Origin: Avena insularis
Taxonomy: Eukaryota > Streptophyta > Magnoliopsida > Poales > Poaceae
Length of the DNA: 64,000 bases
Direction of reading: 5' to 3'
Assembly (NCBI GenBank): GCA_023614405.1
Contig: JAJUPC010000040.1
Span: 1,054,001 to 1,118,000, forward strand
The notes beneath the pieces are model-generated. The model saw only the letters and a list, made by a program, of their open reading frames with translations. It made no database searches and was not told the origin of the DNA. Positions 47,013 through 58,558 of the stretch are shown here, piece after piece. Position 1 is the stretch's first letter. Every line of letters begins with the position of its first letter. A program made the translations under genes and the position numbers.

Positions 47013-50000
47013 TCATTCCTCTGGTGCAGGCGGCTTGGAAGCAGCATCATCGGCAGCAGGAGAGTCACCTTCCTTGAAGTCGACAGTGTTGAGGGACACG
47101 GAGGAGCTTTGGCTGCCACCATCGATGGTTTTCATGGGCACGAAGACGTTAACGTTGACCAACTCGGTGACTCTAGTGTCATAACCCGCGAGTGACGCCA
47201 ATATATATTCATGGTTTATCTTTTGGCCTTCGTCATCTACGTCGGGGATACCAGAGGTTACCGTGTCGATGTCGGCATCTTCGTAATGTGCCTTGACCAT
47301 GGACAACGCCATCCTTGCACCGGCCCGTGCACACGAAGCTTTCCAGCTTGCGATACGCTCGGGGGCTTGGCGCAGAATCTCCGAGAACTTTGCCGCAGAG
47401 TCTGATGCCTTGATGTTAATCTGGAGGGGTTTGGCTATCTCCTTGGCCTGCTTGATGGCGGTGTTGATAAAGTTGCCGACAAGGACCATGCATTCCTTTG
47501 TCGAAGGAGGCAATCGGGTTAAACCCATAGGAGCTGCGAATTTCTGACAAAGGAGCGCATGCGTTCAAAAATTCAGAGTATTCAGCTTACAGAAGTCCAA
47601 GACGGAAAATCACTTACTGAAGATGCTAGTCTCAGCCTATTGAAGAGTATCCGCCATGGAGTCCCGTTCTTGTCGGAGGATCCTGTACGCTTCAAGAAGG
47701 CGCTGATTTTGTTCATCAGCGGCTTTCTTTTGCTCTTTCAGGATAGCGATTTCCTCCTTCAAGCGGTTCATCTCCTCGCTGGCGGAGTCTTGCAGGGCTT
47801 TCAATGAATCTTCATGCATCTTCAGCATGTCCTTCCTCTCCTACTTAAGGATCTTGTTTTCGCTATCCAGCTGCTGAATGTGCTTGGATTGATCGACAAT
47901 ATCCTTAGCCTTGGAAATGGTTTATGCAAGTCGGAGAAAGAAAAGTACACAGTGAGTACTCGGAAAATACACAAGACCAAGTCGGAATACGAAAAAGAAA
48001 GGAAAAACAGATGCTTGCGCTTCATGATCTGTTCCTTCAAGAAGGCAGTTTTACCCTTTTGAGCTTCCAAATCCGCACGCATCTTCTGGTACTTGTTGTT
48101 GGCGACGCCCCTCCGAGCATTCTCATTCTATGGAAATAAGAAAGTTAAACGTTGTTTGGTCTACTTGGAGCATCTAGCCGGAGAATTTCCACCTAGAAGC
48201 TCGGGGGCTACATCGAGAGTTTTTAACTTAGCAATATGCTTAGTCTTTCTTTAAGCATCTAGTCGGAACTAATTCAGTTTTCGATTAGAAGCTTGGGTGC
48301 TACAGTATCGAAATTTATAAACACTGCGTATGCTACTCTGAAAGCATCTAGTCGGAATAGTTCATTCAAACTATATGTTTGGGGGCTACAGTGAGAATTT
48401 TCTAGCTTAGTCACTCTTAGAGCATTTAGACGCAAAGACCTATGGTTTTCCGTCTAAATCCTCGGGGGCTACAGTGGGATACTCATATGAAAAGCAAAAG
48501 GCAAATAAAACTTACAAGCGCAATGATCTTGAGGTTTGTAGCACTCTCAGCAGGCACCTTGCCAAAGGACAAACTGTTTCCTTGCAAGATTTTCGCTTGC
48601 CGGAGAAGCTCCTCAAGGCCGCACGTTGGAGATGTCGGCACTGCACTAGGGACCAGAGCAGTGCTACCCGGCGTAAGTACCGGATAGACTATCTTCGGAA
48701 ACTCTATGATCTTCTTGGGTGCGGAGGTGCTGCCTTCGGCAGATGTACCACCTTCCGTCATCGCCTTACCGCTACCGATGGCATCCTTAGCCGAAGCTTA
48801 AGCCACTTGGTGTGCGGCACTCTCTTGCGTCGCCTGTTCGCCGACAACAGCAAGCTCGGTGGAGGCACCTGAGTCCACTTCCATGGCGGAAGGACCAAAT
48901 GCTTCTTTGGCCTGTGAGCTTGTCGGAGCGGACGTATGCTTGACGATGGGAGTGACAGGGGCAATGGTGGGAGATGCGTGGGGAGAAACGTCACGATGCA
49001 ACATGTCCTTGATGGTTCTAGAAGCCCCCAAAGTTTTGGAGGTCTTCTTCAAACTGGTTGTGGCTTTCTTCCTGAAACGCACAAAAAGTATAAGTACAGA
49101 AATAAGACAAGCAATGGACAATGTCGGAGGAAAAATAAGCTTACACAAGAGGGGGTGCTTTGGCAAAGGGGATCCCTGTAATCTTTCTTTTCTCCGCCTC
49201 CAGGGCGGCGGTAGTCTTCTTGGAGGCTCCACCCTTTGTCTTCTTCTTCTTGCCTCCGTCGGCAGCGTCAGAGGTGGAGATCTTCCACTTTCGCGCCAAC
49301 AGTGGCTATCCTCATCTATGTCCCTGAGCTATTAAGTGAAGAAACACCGTGTTAGATGAGATGGCAATGGCTAGACGGAAGAACTGGAGTATATGTCATA
49401 CACGGAAAATAAACAGTTACCTTTGAGCACTTTCTCTCTACGAACATGTCATAGGTGATGGTGAAGCCATGTTTCTTATCCTTCACCTTGACGATGTCCT
49501 TGAGGCGGAGCTTGACGGAGTCGCTCGAGAAGTTGTCCTCGGAGATGCGGAGGCTATCCCTTCTATCATTAGAATACTCGTGCATCAACTTCGAGCGATG
49601 CTGCAGAGTCTGGATCCGCCTGATGAACCAGCACATGGCCAGGTCCAGTTCGGTTAGACCCGTCTCTACGAACCACTCTATCCACCTTATAGCGTGGGAA
49701 GCGTCAATGTCGGAGGGAAGGGAGGCCTGGGATCTCCATGTCGAGGCTTCGGCGGCTACTCCATCGACGAAGTCCGGGTACGTGACTTCTCGGCCAGCCA
49801 GAGGGATATCTGGGCCGTAGAAGTACGTCCGCTACCAGTTCTTGCAGGACTCGTGGCCGACGATGTCGGGGAAGCGCCGGCCAGGCCGGATCTTAAAACT
49901 AATGGTGCCACAATTTATAAGCTCGTCCTTGCCGGCTCCGGCTTCGTGCTTGACGGTTAAAAAATAGATGAAGAGATCTAGCCTAGGACTAATCCCTAGA

Positions 50001-50467
50001 TAATCCTCGCAAAGCGTCGCGTAATTGCTAAGAGCTAAGATGCTATTGGGGGAAAGGTTCTGAGGCTATACTCGGTAATGATTCAGGGCATCAAGGAAAA
50101 AGTTGGAGATGGGCAGGGAGACGCCGCGTACCAGTTGCGCTTTGAGGTACACTTTTTCTCCGTCTTGGGGAGAAGATGTGACCTCGCCGACCGGTGCCGC
50201 CCGCCAGGCTAGCCCCTCCGCCGCGGGAAGGTAGCCCTCGATGATCATCTCTTTGATATCATGGTCAGTGATATCTGAACCGCGCCAATCGCCCTTGTGG
50301 GAGTCATACTCCTCCTCCAGCAGCTCCAGCACCGCTGGATTATGGTCGCCGCCGGTGGCTTAGACCACCGCGGACTTGGGATAACTAGACCCTCTGGAGG
50401 CACAACGACGGATCTCGCCGGCTTCGCCTGACGCCGCCATGGAGGGAGAGGAGCTGCTGCTGGCCAT
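47013..50467 (-). pseudogene. Antisense multi-exon gene of Tat2, gypsy-type transposon protein
   Basis: A minus-strand gene convergent with pol. Predicted exons: 50467-49421, 49323-49145, 49071-48516, 48127 to about 48019, 47909-47618 and 47543-47013. Most junctions show GT/AG (for example CAAAG|GTAACT at 49420 and TTTCAG before 49071); the fourth donor is unclear. Exon 1 encodes a globular domain (PISNFFLDALNHYRV, ATLCEDYLGISP, FLTVKHEAGAGK, WIEWFVETGLTE) resembling the family annotated as putative gypsy-type transposon (PF04195, recalled, not searched). Exons 2-3 are Lys/Ser/Pro-rich and probably disordered. Exons 4-5 are strong coiled coil (MNRLKEEIAILKEQKKAADE). Exon 6 is helical with an acidic end. 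Exon 1 has in-frame stops at 50360, 50066 and about 49819; exons 3 and 5 also contain stops. Role unknown. The minus-strand Tat element keeps a piece of the same gene (9689-10590). Confidence 0.75.
48170..48475 (+). repeat. Four ~80-bp repeats carrying polypurine-tract-like motifs
   Basis: Each unit has AGCATCTAG(C/T)CGGA-like sequence, then GAAGCTCGGGGGCTACA-like sequence; the motif occurs at about 48210, 48291, 48380 and 48461. They lie in the predicted third intron of the antisense gene. CCAGGGGCTAC at the true 3' LTR border (51014-51024) is similar. Confidence 0.75.
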
Positions 50468-50610
50468 TGGGTGTGTTCGATGGTGACTGGGAGAGATTGG
50501 GGAGCTAGGGTTTTTCGCACGTTGCACGGAGAGCTCGAGGAGGCGCTCGCTAGAGTAAGAAGACGATGCAGAGGAGAATGAGGTGAAAATTAAAATTTCC
50601 ACCACAGTTA

Positions 50611-50619
50611 CTATTTATA
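50611..50619 (-). promoter_or_regulatory. TATA box of the antisense gene
   Basis: TATAAATAG on the minus strand, about 145 bp before the ATG at 50467. The intervening sequence is C/T-rich with AAAACCCTAGCTCC, typical of a plant 5' UTR. It lies inside the element, not in an LTR. Confidence 0.65.
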
Positions 50620-51024
50620 ACCTCCGGCATCAAGATTCGAGCAGCATGATCGAACGGTTGCCGCGTAGGCGACGTGTGCGGGGACGTGCACGAAAATTTC
50701 GCCACGTTACCAACCTTCACCGCCAATGGTTCGTATCTCTCGCGCGGGAAAAACGGACATGATTGCGTTCTAACTAGCTATCATAGGCAGATGAGTCGTC
50801 ACATCGGAAGATTCCGGCATGGACGGATCCAATCCGGCTACGGAAGAGTACGATGGAAGATTCAGCAATTCTCCGACTTACAAATTGAAGACAGAGAAAA
50901 CCTTGCAGGATTCTTTGGGAGGACTACAAGATGTTGCTTGATGATTTGCCGACATCCATCTAGACAGAGCATTCAACCTGAAGAGGCAAGACGACGCAAG
51001 ATCTCGGAGTGCTCCAGGGGCTAC
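50620..51024. other. Tat2 region between antisense promoter and 3' LTR
   Basis: About 400 bp with no convincing gene. It would act as upstream sequence for the antisense gene and carries the polypurine tract CCAGGGGCTAC (51014-51024) for the sense element. Confidence 0.55.
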
Positions 51025-51561
51025 TATTGAGGATATGCTACATGGGTATCCTCATAGCATGTCTCTTATCCGGATAACCCGGGTGGCCCACAGTTGGTAG
51101 CATGGCCCATGGCCTGCTGGGCGGCCCAGTTAGATGGATCCAGAAGGGAGGCCCATGCCGGATAAAGGAAGGCTACGAAGGAGTCACCGACGTATCCGGA
51201 GCCTTGGAGTGCAAGACACGCTAGACTAGTAATAGACCGTGTAGGACTCTGTAACCTGTCCATCTAGGACTTTTCCCTATAACCCTAGGACCTGGCGACT
51301 ATATAAGTCGGGCCTACGGGAGCCTTTAGGGCACAATATCACACAACTTCACATAACCTTGCACAGCGAACCTATCTCTGTAACTCGGCGTATTGCCATT
51401 ATAGTGATTTATAGCAGGGGTAGGATTCCGCCACCGTTGTGGGATCTGAACCTGGGTAAGCTGTGTTACCTTGTACCCGCCAACCGTCTGCCTTCTCCCA
51501 CGTCTCTAAACACGCACTGTGAGGACCCCTCCATGGCGTACTCGTCGGCAATACCACGACA
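51025..51561 (+). mobile_element. Tat2 3' LTR, 537 bp
   Basis: TATTGAGGATATGC to CCACGACA, with CTATATAAG at 51299-51307. Same length as the reassembled 5' LTR, with sparse differences. Confidence 0.94.
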
Positions 51562-51566
51562 CCAAG

Positions 51567-52785
51567 GGGCATGGCGCCCAGCCATGCTGGCTGCCCCCAC
51601 CTCTTCCACATTCATGTGGGTGGAGCTCCCACTCAAAATGAAAAGCATCCACTCCCATAAAAGAGCCTCCACTCAAAAATCCACTCACATGCATTAAATT
51701 TCCACAAAATTTAATGCAAGCTCTCATTTAAATAAAACTCTTTTATTTATTTATTCAGAATTTTGTTAATTACTTTAATTAACAAACATTCATATAAAAC
51801 CCCTTGCTAGTATTCAATTTCACATGCAGAACCAGTTTCAGCAATTTCAACCGAAACAGTTTCGGTGTCTAGTGAAATAAATTCTTGCGCTTTCCTTTTT
51901 ATTTCTCTGGCATATTATTTGCTCCAAATGGTGTCGGTATCCCTTAAGTGTGTCACCCTACGGTTCGCGAATAATGTAGACATGATCGATACCCCTCTCC
52001 GATCAATAGTCAGCAGCGGGACCTGGAGATCCGTACTGACTCCCACATATTCAACGATGACTTATGTGATCGTGTGAACCTTATACGCATGTAACTCAAT
52101 CCCTTTGTCTCGCGATATATTACATGTCCGAGATTCAATCATAGGTATCTCCATACCTAGTTTGATCTCGTTACTGACATGTACTCTTTTCTCGTTTTTG
52201 TGATATAACATTCTAGTGATCAAATCACTTGCTTGCAAGCTAACTAATGTGATATCACCGAGAAGGCCCAAAGTATATATCTCCGTCATCGGGATGGACA
52301 AATTCCACTCTTGATCCATGAGCCTCAACATAACACCTTCGTAGCACTAAACCCATCTTTATAGTCACCCTGTTACGGTGTGACGTTTGATGTTATCAAG
52401 ATACTCTTCCGGTGTTAGTGATTGACATGATCTCATCGTCTAAGAACTAAGATTACTTCGTATGATGTTATAGCAATATAAACACAATGACCTTGATCGT
52501 AATGCTATACTTCGGATGAATGTTCATCACATCATTCCAACAATGTTGTGATCTCGTTATTAATAACATCCAATGTCCATGATCAGGAAACCTTTGATCA
52601 TCTTGTTAATCAACGAGCTAGTTTATAAGAGAGGCATAACTAGGAACTTTCTTTTTATTTATTAAACACACATGTATTAATGTTTCCGTATTAATACAAT
52701 TATAGCATGTAAAATAAACATTTATCATAAATAAGGAATATGATAATAACCACTTTAGTATTGCCTCTCAGGCATATTCCCTTTA
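51567..52785 (-). mobile_element. 3' LTR of Copia element B, second part
   Basis: Continues 23729-24199 after the Tat2 insertion. The minus-strand LTR start reads TAAAGGGAATATGCC, with the first bases changed from the usual TGTTGGAGATATGCC. The polypurine GTGGGAGAC (complement of 52786-52794) follows, fixing the border. Confidence 0.88.
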
Positions 52786-53841
52786 GTCTCCCACTTGCAC
52801 TAGAGACAATAATCTAGTTTAAAAACTTTGCGTATTGAACACTTATGGCTTTCTGGTATTCCATATACGCGATTGCAAGTGGTTAACATAATCTACGATC
52901 TGACGCTTTCAGGTCCGTGTGAATTTGCATATCTTTGCGTCTTCACGCATCACTCATTCTCCAATGAGATGGCATTGTATAAATTTGGTATTTTGGTGAG
53001 ACCTTTAGTTCCTTGGGGTTAAATCATGTCGATACTATTGTCGTATATATATTTAGTGTTAGCCCATTGCGAACCACACCTTAGTTTGATAACAAACTAC
53101 TTGACACAAATGCCCTGCTTTGCTGCTACTGTAGCAGTCATATACTTAGCCTTTTGTTGTAGTATCCGTCGTAATGTGTTAACTTTGGAATTCATCCAAA
53201 TCCGTCATGGAAACTCCTTTCCATTTCATTGTGCCACCCATAGTTTAAATTGAGATAAACTTACTTTGTGTCTTGTGACAAAACTAGTGTCAATGTAACG
53301 CTTTACAATGAACTATTTGTAATTTTTTGTCACCTCTACACAAATATATTCTTAGTTCTTCCAAAAGATCATAAGAATTTCCTTACTAACGTCCAATGAT
53401 CATTTTATGATTCATCCTGGTATATGCTCGTAACACTTAGAGCATAGGACATATTTGGATGTGTACATATCATGGTATGATTGATCAAAATATGCTTGTG
53501 ATTTCACTCATCAAGTGTCAAAGCACTTGAATCTTGTTTCACTTATCAAGTGTCGATACACTTGAATCTTGATTCAATTCTTTTCCATGCGACAAGATCC
53601 TTTTCTCGTCGTTTCTATATTGAACCCCTTCAATATCTCATATATGTATATTTGGCATAACCATATTAGCGTCACAGTCTATCCATGTAGAAATTCGTGC
53701 TAAATATTCGGGTTTTGCCTAAGTCTTTCATCGAAATGAAATCCTTAACCTTTGTTAATAAAAGATACATCATTTCTAATCAACAAGATGTCCTCCACAT
53801 AATGTATTAGAAATATGTCTTAGTGCTCCCACTCAATTTCT

Positions 53842-53935
53842 TGCAAATGCAAGCATCTTCATCGTCTCCTGATGAAAAACTCCTTTAATGCAAATGCAAG
53901 CATCTTTATCGTCTCCTGATGAAAAACTCCTTTAA
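53842..53935 (-). repeat. 47-bp tandem duplication in Copia B
   Basis: Two nearly identical units beginning TGCAAATGCAAGCATCTT at 53842 and 53889. Copia C has one unit. Confidence 0.88.
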
Positions 53936-54258
53936 CAGTTTCATCACGGTGAAGATTCCAACTCCGCGATGCTTAGTTCAACCATTGAAGTTTGCATGCC
54001 CATTTAGCATCCTTTGATTTTTTCAAAACCCTTTGAACCATGTCTTGTACACGTCCTAGGTAACCATTCTATTAGAAGAACTTTGTTTTGTTTATTCAAC
54101 TACCATATACCAAAATTATATATAGTGGTTGCTACATTAATTCGTCCAGACTAAATATCGCTATGAAAGATCAAATCTTGTCATAGTCAACTCCTTGAAC
54201 ATTGTCGTAAAAACTTTACCGACATGACGACTATTTCATAGATGTGAAACATCCATGT

Positions 54259-54597
54259 CTATTTCTTTATAGATCCAAATATGACCGATAGGTTTTTACA
54301 CCTTTTCGGAGGGTCTTCCAAGTTCAAAACTTGATTTCTCGTATATAGAACTATCACGGATTTTATGGCTTCAAGCCATTTGATGGAGTTAGGGCCCATC
54401 ATCGCTTCTTTGCATGTAGTCGGTTCATCATTGTCAAACAATAATGATTTACTCTGATACCTTAGCATTTGATTGTTTATCCGACCTACTTGGTTCAATA
54501 GGAACTTAGACCTTCGTGACCACAACCTTTGAGGCACGTGATCCATGATCATTCTAGATGCCTCCGGAACGATTTTCGGCCCTGCGCAACTCAGCAC
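54259..54597 (-). pseudogene. Relic of Copia RT N-terminus in element B
   Basis: Contains DNDEPTTCKEAMMGPNS and KWLEAIKS, matching the relic at 20287 and the start of plant Copia RT. The RT core does not follow. The same departures from an intact RT occur in both elements, which suggests the defect predates their spread. Confidence 0.72.
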
Positions 54598-55062
54598 ATA
54601 TAGCTAAGGTTCGTTAACCTTATCAAAATTCTATTGTCCTTCCACTTAACTTTTGCGAAAAATTTCTTTTTCAAGAAACTTCACGTTTCAAGCGACAAAC
54701 CCTTTTGTCCTCGATGTTATGGAGGAATACCCAATGGTTATTCAAAATAACCTACGAAGACATGCTCATCCGACTTTGGTTGTAAACATCTTACTTATGC
54801 TTAGCATACCAAAATTTAAGAAAGGACAACTTGGGTTTTACCCCAAACCATAACTTACATGGTGTCATTTCAACGGATCAATATGGAGCTCTTTTCAGTG
54901 TAAAAGCGGTAGTCTCTAAAGCTTTAATCTTTTAAAAACATAATGGCAGTTTTATAAATAACACCTTTGATCCAACCATGTCAAACAAGGTTCCATTACA
55001 AATCTCAAACACTCCATATTCCTATGGTGTTTTGGGAGATGTAAATCTAGGTGTTTTTCTAA

Positions 55063-55182
55063 ACTTGCAACTCAAATAAATTCCTTTATGATAATATCAT
55101 AAATCATTTATTTTCTTGTTACACTTGCAACTCAAATAAATCCCTTTATGATAAAATCATAAATCAATTATTTTCTTGTTAC
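55063..55182 (-). repeat. 60-bp tandem duplication in Copia B
   Basis: Two units starting ACTTGCAACTCAAATAAA at 55063 and 55123, differing at a few bases. Confidence 0.88.
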
Positions 55183-55418
55183 AATGATTTTCTACTTCAT
55201 CTTGAAAGTCTTTGAACATTTTAAAATATTTCATACTTCTTTCTCATTAAGTGAATATTCACTCAAATTTCCGGAGAAAGCATATGAAGTTGAAATCCAT
55301 CGCTTACGACTACACATAATGGACTACATACATCGATATGTATAAATTCCAATATTTTAGTCGTTCGTTCTTATTTGGCCTTTGAACGAAGTTTTAATTA
55401 TCCCGAGGAAAGTCTCAC

Positions 55419-55510
55419 ATCTAGATACGAATGTATCTAGTCAAGTTTTAGTGTTAGATACATCTGTATCTAGATATATTTGAGTCAACTAATATGGATC
55501 GGAGGAAGTA
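55419..55510. mobile_element. Half of a Mariner/Stowaway-type MITE
   Basis: Ends GGATCGGAGGAAGTA, a form of the grass MITE terminus GGAGGGAGTA, with internal paired words GATACGAATGTATCTA and GATACATCTGTATCTA. The other terminus is missing; the truncated Copia B abuts instead, so a deletion joined the two. Confidence 0.78.
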
Positions 55511-56564
55511 CATGATCACAGAAGTATTGATCACATGCCACATCTGATCTTGATACCAAGTAAGAGGAGGGTACCTGACAACTACAAATCAAGATTGTAG
55601 CACACCCAATCCATGCTCGACATCCTTCCTGCAATTCTCCTGGCATGAAGAAAAGTGAGATTTTGCTAGACTTAGAGGATCGGGGAGAGTGTTCACAAAT
55701 GTCGACCACCTTGGATAAATGCCATCACCTAGGTATGACCCTTTGGTATATGCATGGCCATTGATCTCGTAGTTTCAAGGAGGGAGCATGAACTTCAACC
55801 AATCTCGCAAATATTGGTGAGCGCTGCAACACATTAATGTCACTATGAGATCCTGTCGTATCAAACAAAGCATGCCAAATTGATCTACCCCAGCCTTAAG
55901 TACCACACTGTACTCTCTAGTATGTCCTTTGTATAAACCTTGTCAAGCAAATGGACAATTTTTTCGAGACCAGTGCATGCAGTCGATACTTCCAAGCATT
56001 CCAGGAAATCCTCTCACTGCATTTTGTTCCATGATCCTAGGAGTCTCTGCTTCATTTAGCCATCTCAAGTAGTCTGCACCAAACTTCCCCACTACTGCTC
56101 TATGGAATCTATGCATGCACTTTGATGGTTGTGGACTCACCCATGCGTGGATACTCATATTCTAAATCTCCATGTGCTCCAATGCAAGCATACTCATGGC
56201 AATAGTGCATTTCTGAACTACGGAGAAATGAACCGTGCTGGTGTAGTCTTTCTTTAGCATGAAATAGTCATCATACTCTTCAATAGCATGAATAATCGTC
56301 ATGAACAGCTCCTCGTTCATGCTATAGCGTCTCCAAAAATCCTTCGGACTATAAGTTGCATCGTCAGCAAAATAGTCCATGTACAACATAATATGCCCTT
56401 CCAACCTCTACGTTGGCATGCTTTTCCTTCTCCCATGCTTTGATCCTCCATGTCATGGACCGGGGGAGAAGACAAGCTAGGATAATGTGTTGCTCCTGAT
56501 CGTGCTTGTTCTCGGCATCCTCCTCCAACAATGCATGGATCATCATCTCGTCGTTGTTTTCCAT
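55511..56564 (-). pseudogene. PIF/Harbinger-type transposase, broken
   Basis: DDE transposase of the plant PIF/Harbinger family, which would cut and paste its element. I place the start at the ATG at 56564 (MENNDEMM) because an acidic N-terminus is usual. Readable blocks on the minus strand: MNEELFMTIIHAIEEYDDYF, then [15 protein letters not shown] and KNCPFA (first catalytic Asp), GSHSDINVLQRSPIF (second Asp region), GDGIYPRW, and KDVEHGLGVLQ (the Glu block). These are spread over at least three frames, with a frameshift near 56395 and a stop at 56159, and further breaks after 55943 and near 55600. No terminal inverted repeats were identified. Inactive. Confidence 0.85.
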
Positions 56565-57957
56565 GGCCTGGTAGGGAGGCAGAGAAGAACTCCAAAATTG
56601 CAGCCTATCCAAGCAAACCGCTGAACACCTTGAGTGCAAGGCAGGCGCGCGAGGCGCCATGTCGGTTGCATGCTAAAGAACGCCTACACCGATGGAATTG
56701 CTAGACATAAAGGAGGAGGTGAGGGAGGATTCAAGCACCGACGATCTACCAACATCGAGGTGAGCGATGGCGGTGGTGATTTGGGAGGGGTCGGAGGCGC
56801 TGAGCAAAGGATGCGCGTTAGAATGTGTGAGGATTTGGATGTGTCGCTGGCAAGTTGTGCCTGCATAGCACTTTGCGTCGCCACATCGCCAATGCATTGT
56901 GTTCGGCGTGCCCGCAAGGAGCCATGAGGGACAAGGACGTCCTCGGCACGCAGGATACGCTATTGGGCCGCGCCGAACAGAAACGGCCTTGGGGCACGTG
57001 ACTGGACATAAATTTTTGTCCGATTGATGCAACAACTCCGATGTGTACCAACTCGTTAGGACTCCAAGTGCATAGTGTTGTAGCAAGCGTCTTTTTCCTA
57101 CTCGAGGGTCGATATCGAACTCTTGGAGAATTGTCTTAGAGACTTCTTTTGTTTCCTTCTTCAAGCAACCTATAAAGAAAAGTAGTTCTTCGTGTCCCCA
57201 ACTCTACCGTGTGATTGTCAAGCACAAGTTTTCGTATTAGTAAAACTTAAATAAATTATAAATAAATAAAAGTAAAAGCAATATCTATCACCTGCTTGAT
57301 GCAGATTTCCACTAGAACTGAAGACTTAATCATCGACACTCTTAAGCTCCACAATTGTCTTGGTGAGAACTGAGAACTAAGAAAAAGGTAGACCTTGCTC
57401 TTTCCGTGTATCTTTTTTATTTCTATTTATCCCAAAATCCAGTTTCTCATGCTCTCATGACAAAATAGGTAATGCATGGGGCAGATCGTGATATAATATG
57501 ACTTCCATGAGATTTTGGGATATATACGATACAGGCTAGGTATAACGCAACATATGTAAACTAACGCGGCATATGTAAACATCAGCATGGTCCCTGCATC
57601 CAGTTCATTTTTTTCATGCTTAATTCTTTGGTATGATCATTGTTCCAATGTTTCGTTAAATGAAGGAAGAAAGAAATAGCAGGGTTCTGGACTTCCAGTA
57701 AATAGTAGTAGTGCATGTTGTTTGGATAAAATTCCTGCTTAATCTCTTCATACACTTTATTTAACTCAGGTGCAAGCAACAACATATTTTGGTATCTGTC
57801 TAATCATCTGAAATTGCTTCAATTCCTCTACAGTTAAAGTTTGGTAATTCAGAGGCTCCTTACTTGGAACTGCATTTAATCGATGAAGAGGCTTTACCGT
57901 GCAGGCGCATGTATCCTTGCCGGTGACCCTGGCACATACACTCCCCTCGCCGAAGAC
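56565..57957. other. Unrecognised region, possibly Harbinger flank
   Basis: Holds minus-strand frames at 56673-57164 (163 aa) and 57582-57785 (67 aa) with protein-like composition that I cannot assign to a family. 56600-57000 is GC-rich and would be the 5' side of the Harbinger element. 57170-57560 is AT-rich. No inverted repeat or LTR recognised. The two frames may be decayed exons of an unknown gene or element. Confidence 0.4.
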
Positions 57958-58052
57958 TTGTGACGGTGGTCTGTACGATTCTTATGATACGATGGTTTCG
58001 TACATTCAAATCTAGATAAACTCAAGTCAGTTATTTATAAACGGAGGGAGTA
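57958..58052. mobile_element. Second MITE half
   Basis: Ends AACGGAGGGAGTA at 58052, a typical Mariner-type MITE terminus in grasses, preceded by AAATCTAGATAAACTCAAGTC. The left inverted end is not evident, so the left limit is approximate. Confidence 0.65.
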
Positions 58053-58194
58053 TAAATTTTCGAAGCCTCCATGGAAGATATATCTCTGGGACTTCATTTA
58101 TGCTTAAGTACTGCTTATATTCGAACTTGTTGTTCCTTCACTGGTATGGATCAGTGTTTTTTTATTCTATTTAGCATATTATTTTTAGGTGTTG

Positions 58195-58558
58195 CACTAC
58201 TAGGAAAACGGCTATAGGTAATCCACACCTCTGTGGCGCACTTGCTAGTGGTGCCCCACGGGTAAATAGGCGTGGCGCACTGTCCACAGGTGCCCTACGG
58301 CTAACTGCCATAAGCGTGGCGCACATGGTGGTGGTGCGCCACGACTATGTGTGGGCCAGGACATAGGTGGCCGCAGCAACATACCCGTAGCGTACTAGGT
58401 CAAGGTGCGCTATGGATGTGTCACTTAGACGTAGCGCACCTTGATCTAGTGCGCTACGGCCATGTGTGCTGCAGCAGTTGGGTCAACTTAGCCGTAGGAC
58501 ACTCTGCCCTAGTGCCCTACGGCTAAGTGGCCTGCACCAACTCCACCCCCTCCCTCCC
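58195..58558 (+). mobile_element. CACTA transposon terminus
   Basis: Starts CACTACTAGGAAAACGGC after GTTG, matching the CACTA end consensus. The following 360 bp has many direct and inverted subterminal copies of GTAGCGCAC / GTGCGCTA-like words, as expected for transposase-binding repeats. It is cut at 58558 by the Gypsy3 LTR; the rest should lie beyond the window. Confidence 0.87.

Larger units (their letters stand above)
24200..51561 (+). mobile_element. Tat2: Tat-lineage Ty3/Gypsy element with two nested elements
   Basis: Two 537-bp LTRs bound it. The 5' LTR is split (24200-24227 and 34335-34843) by the pol-less element; the 3' LTR is 51025-51561. The lineage call rests on the order protease, RT, RNase H, a second archaeal-type RNase H, integrase, followed by a long antisense gene. 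A three-LTR array of another family interrupts its leader (36735-40999). Stops and frameshifts in pol mean it cannot move by itself now. Confidence 0.92.
52786..55418 (-). mobile_element. Internal 3' half of Copia element B
   Basis: Inverted counterpart of about 19350-21917 in Copia C, recognisable over its whole length, including the RT relic. It has private 47-bp (53842-53935) and 60-bp (55063-55182) tandem duplications. It stops abruptly at 55418, where a MITE half begins; the 5' part and 5' LTR are missing. Confidence 0.85.

Noticed and set aside
47013..50467. Antisense gene as a normal host gene captured by chance
   Set aside because: A fragment of a similar gene lies in the same relative position and orientation in a different Tat element (9689-10590), so it is better seen as part of the element lineage.
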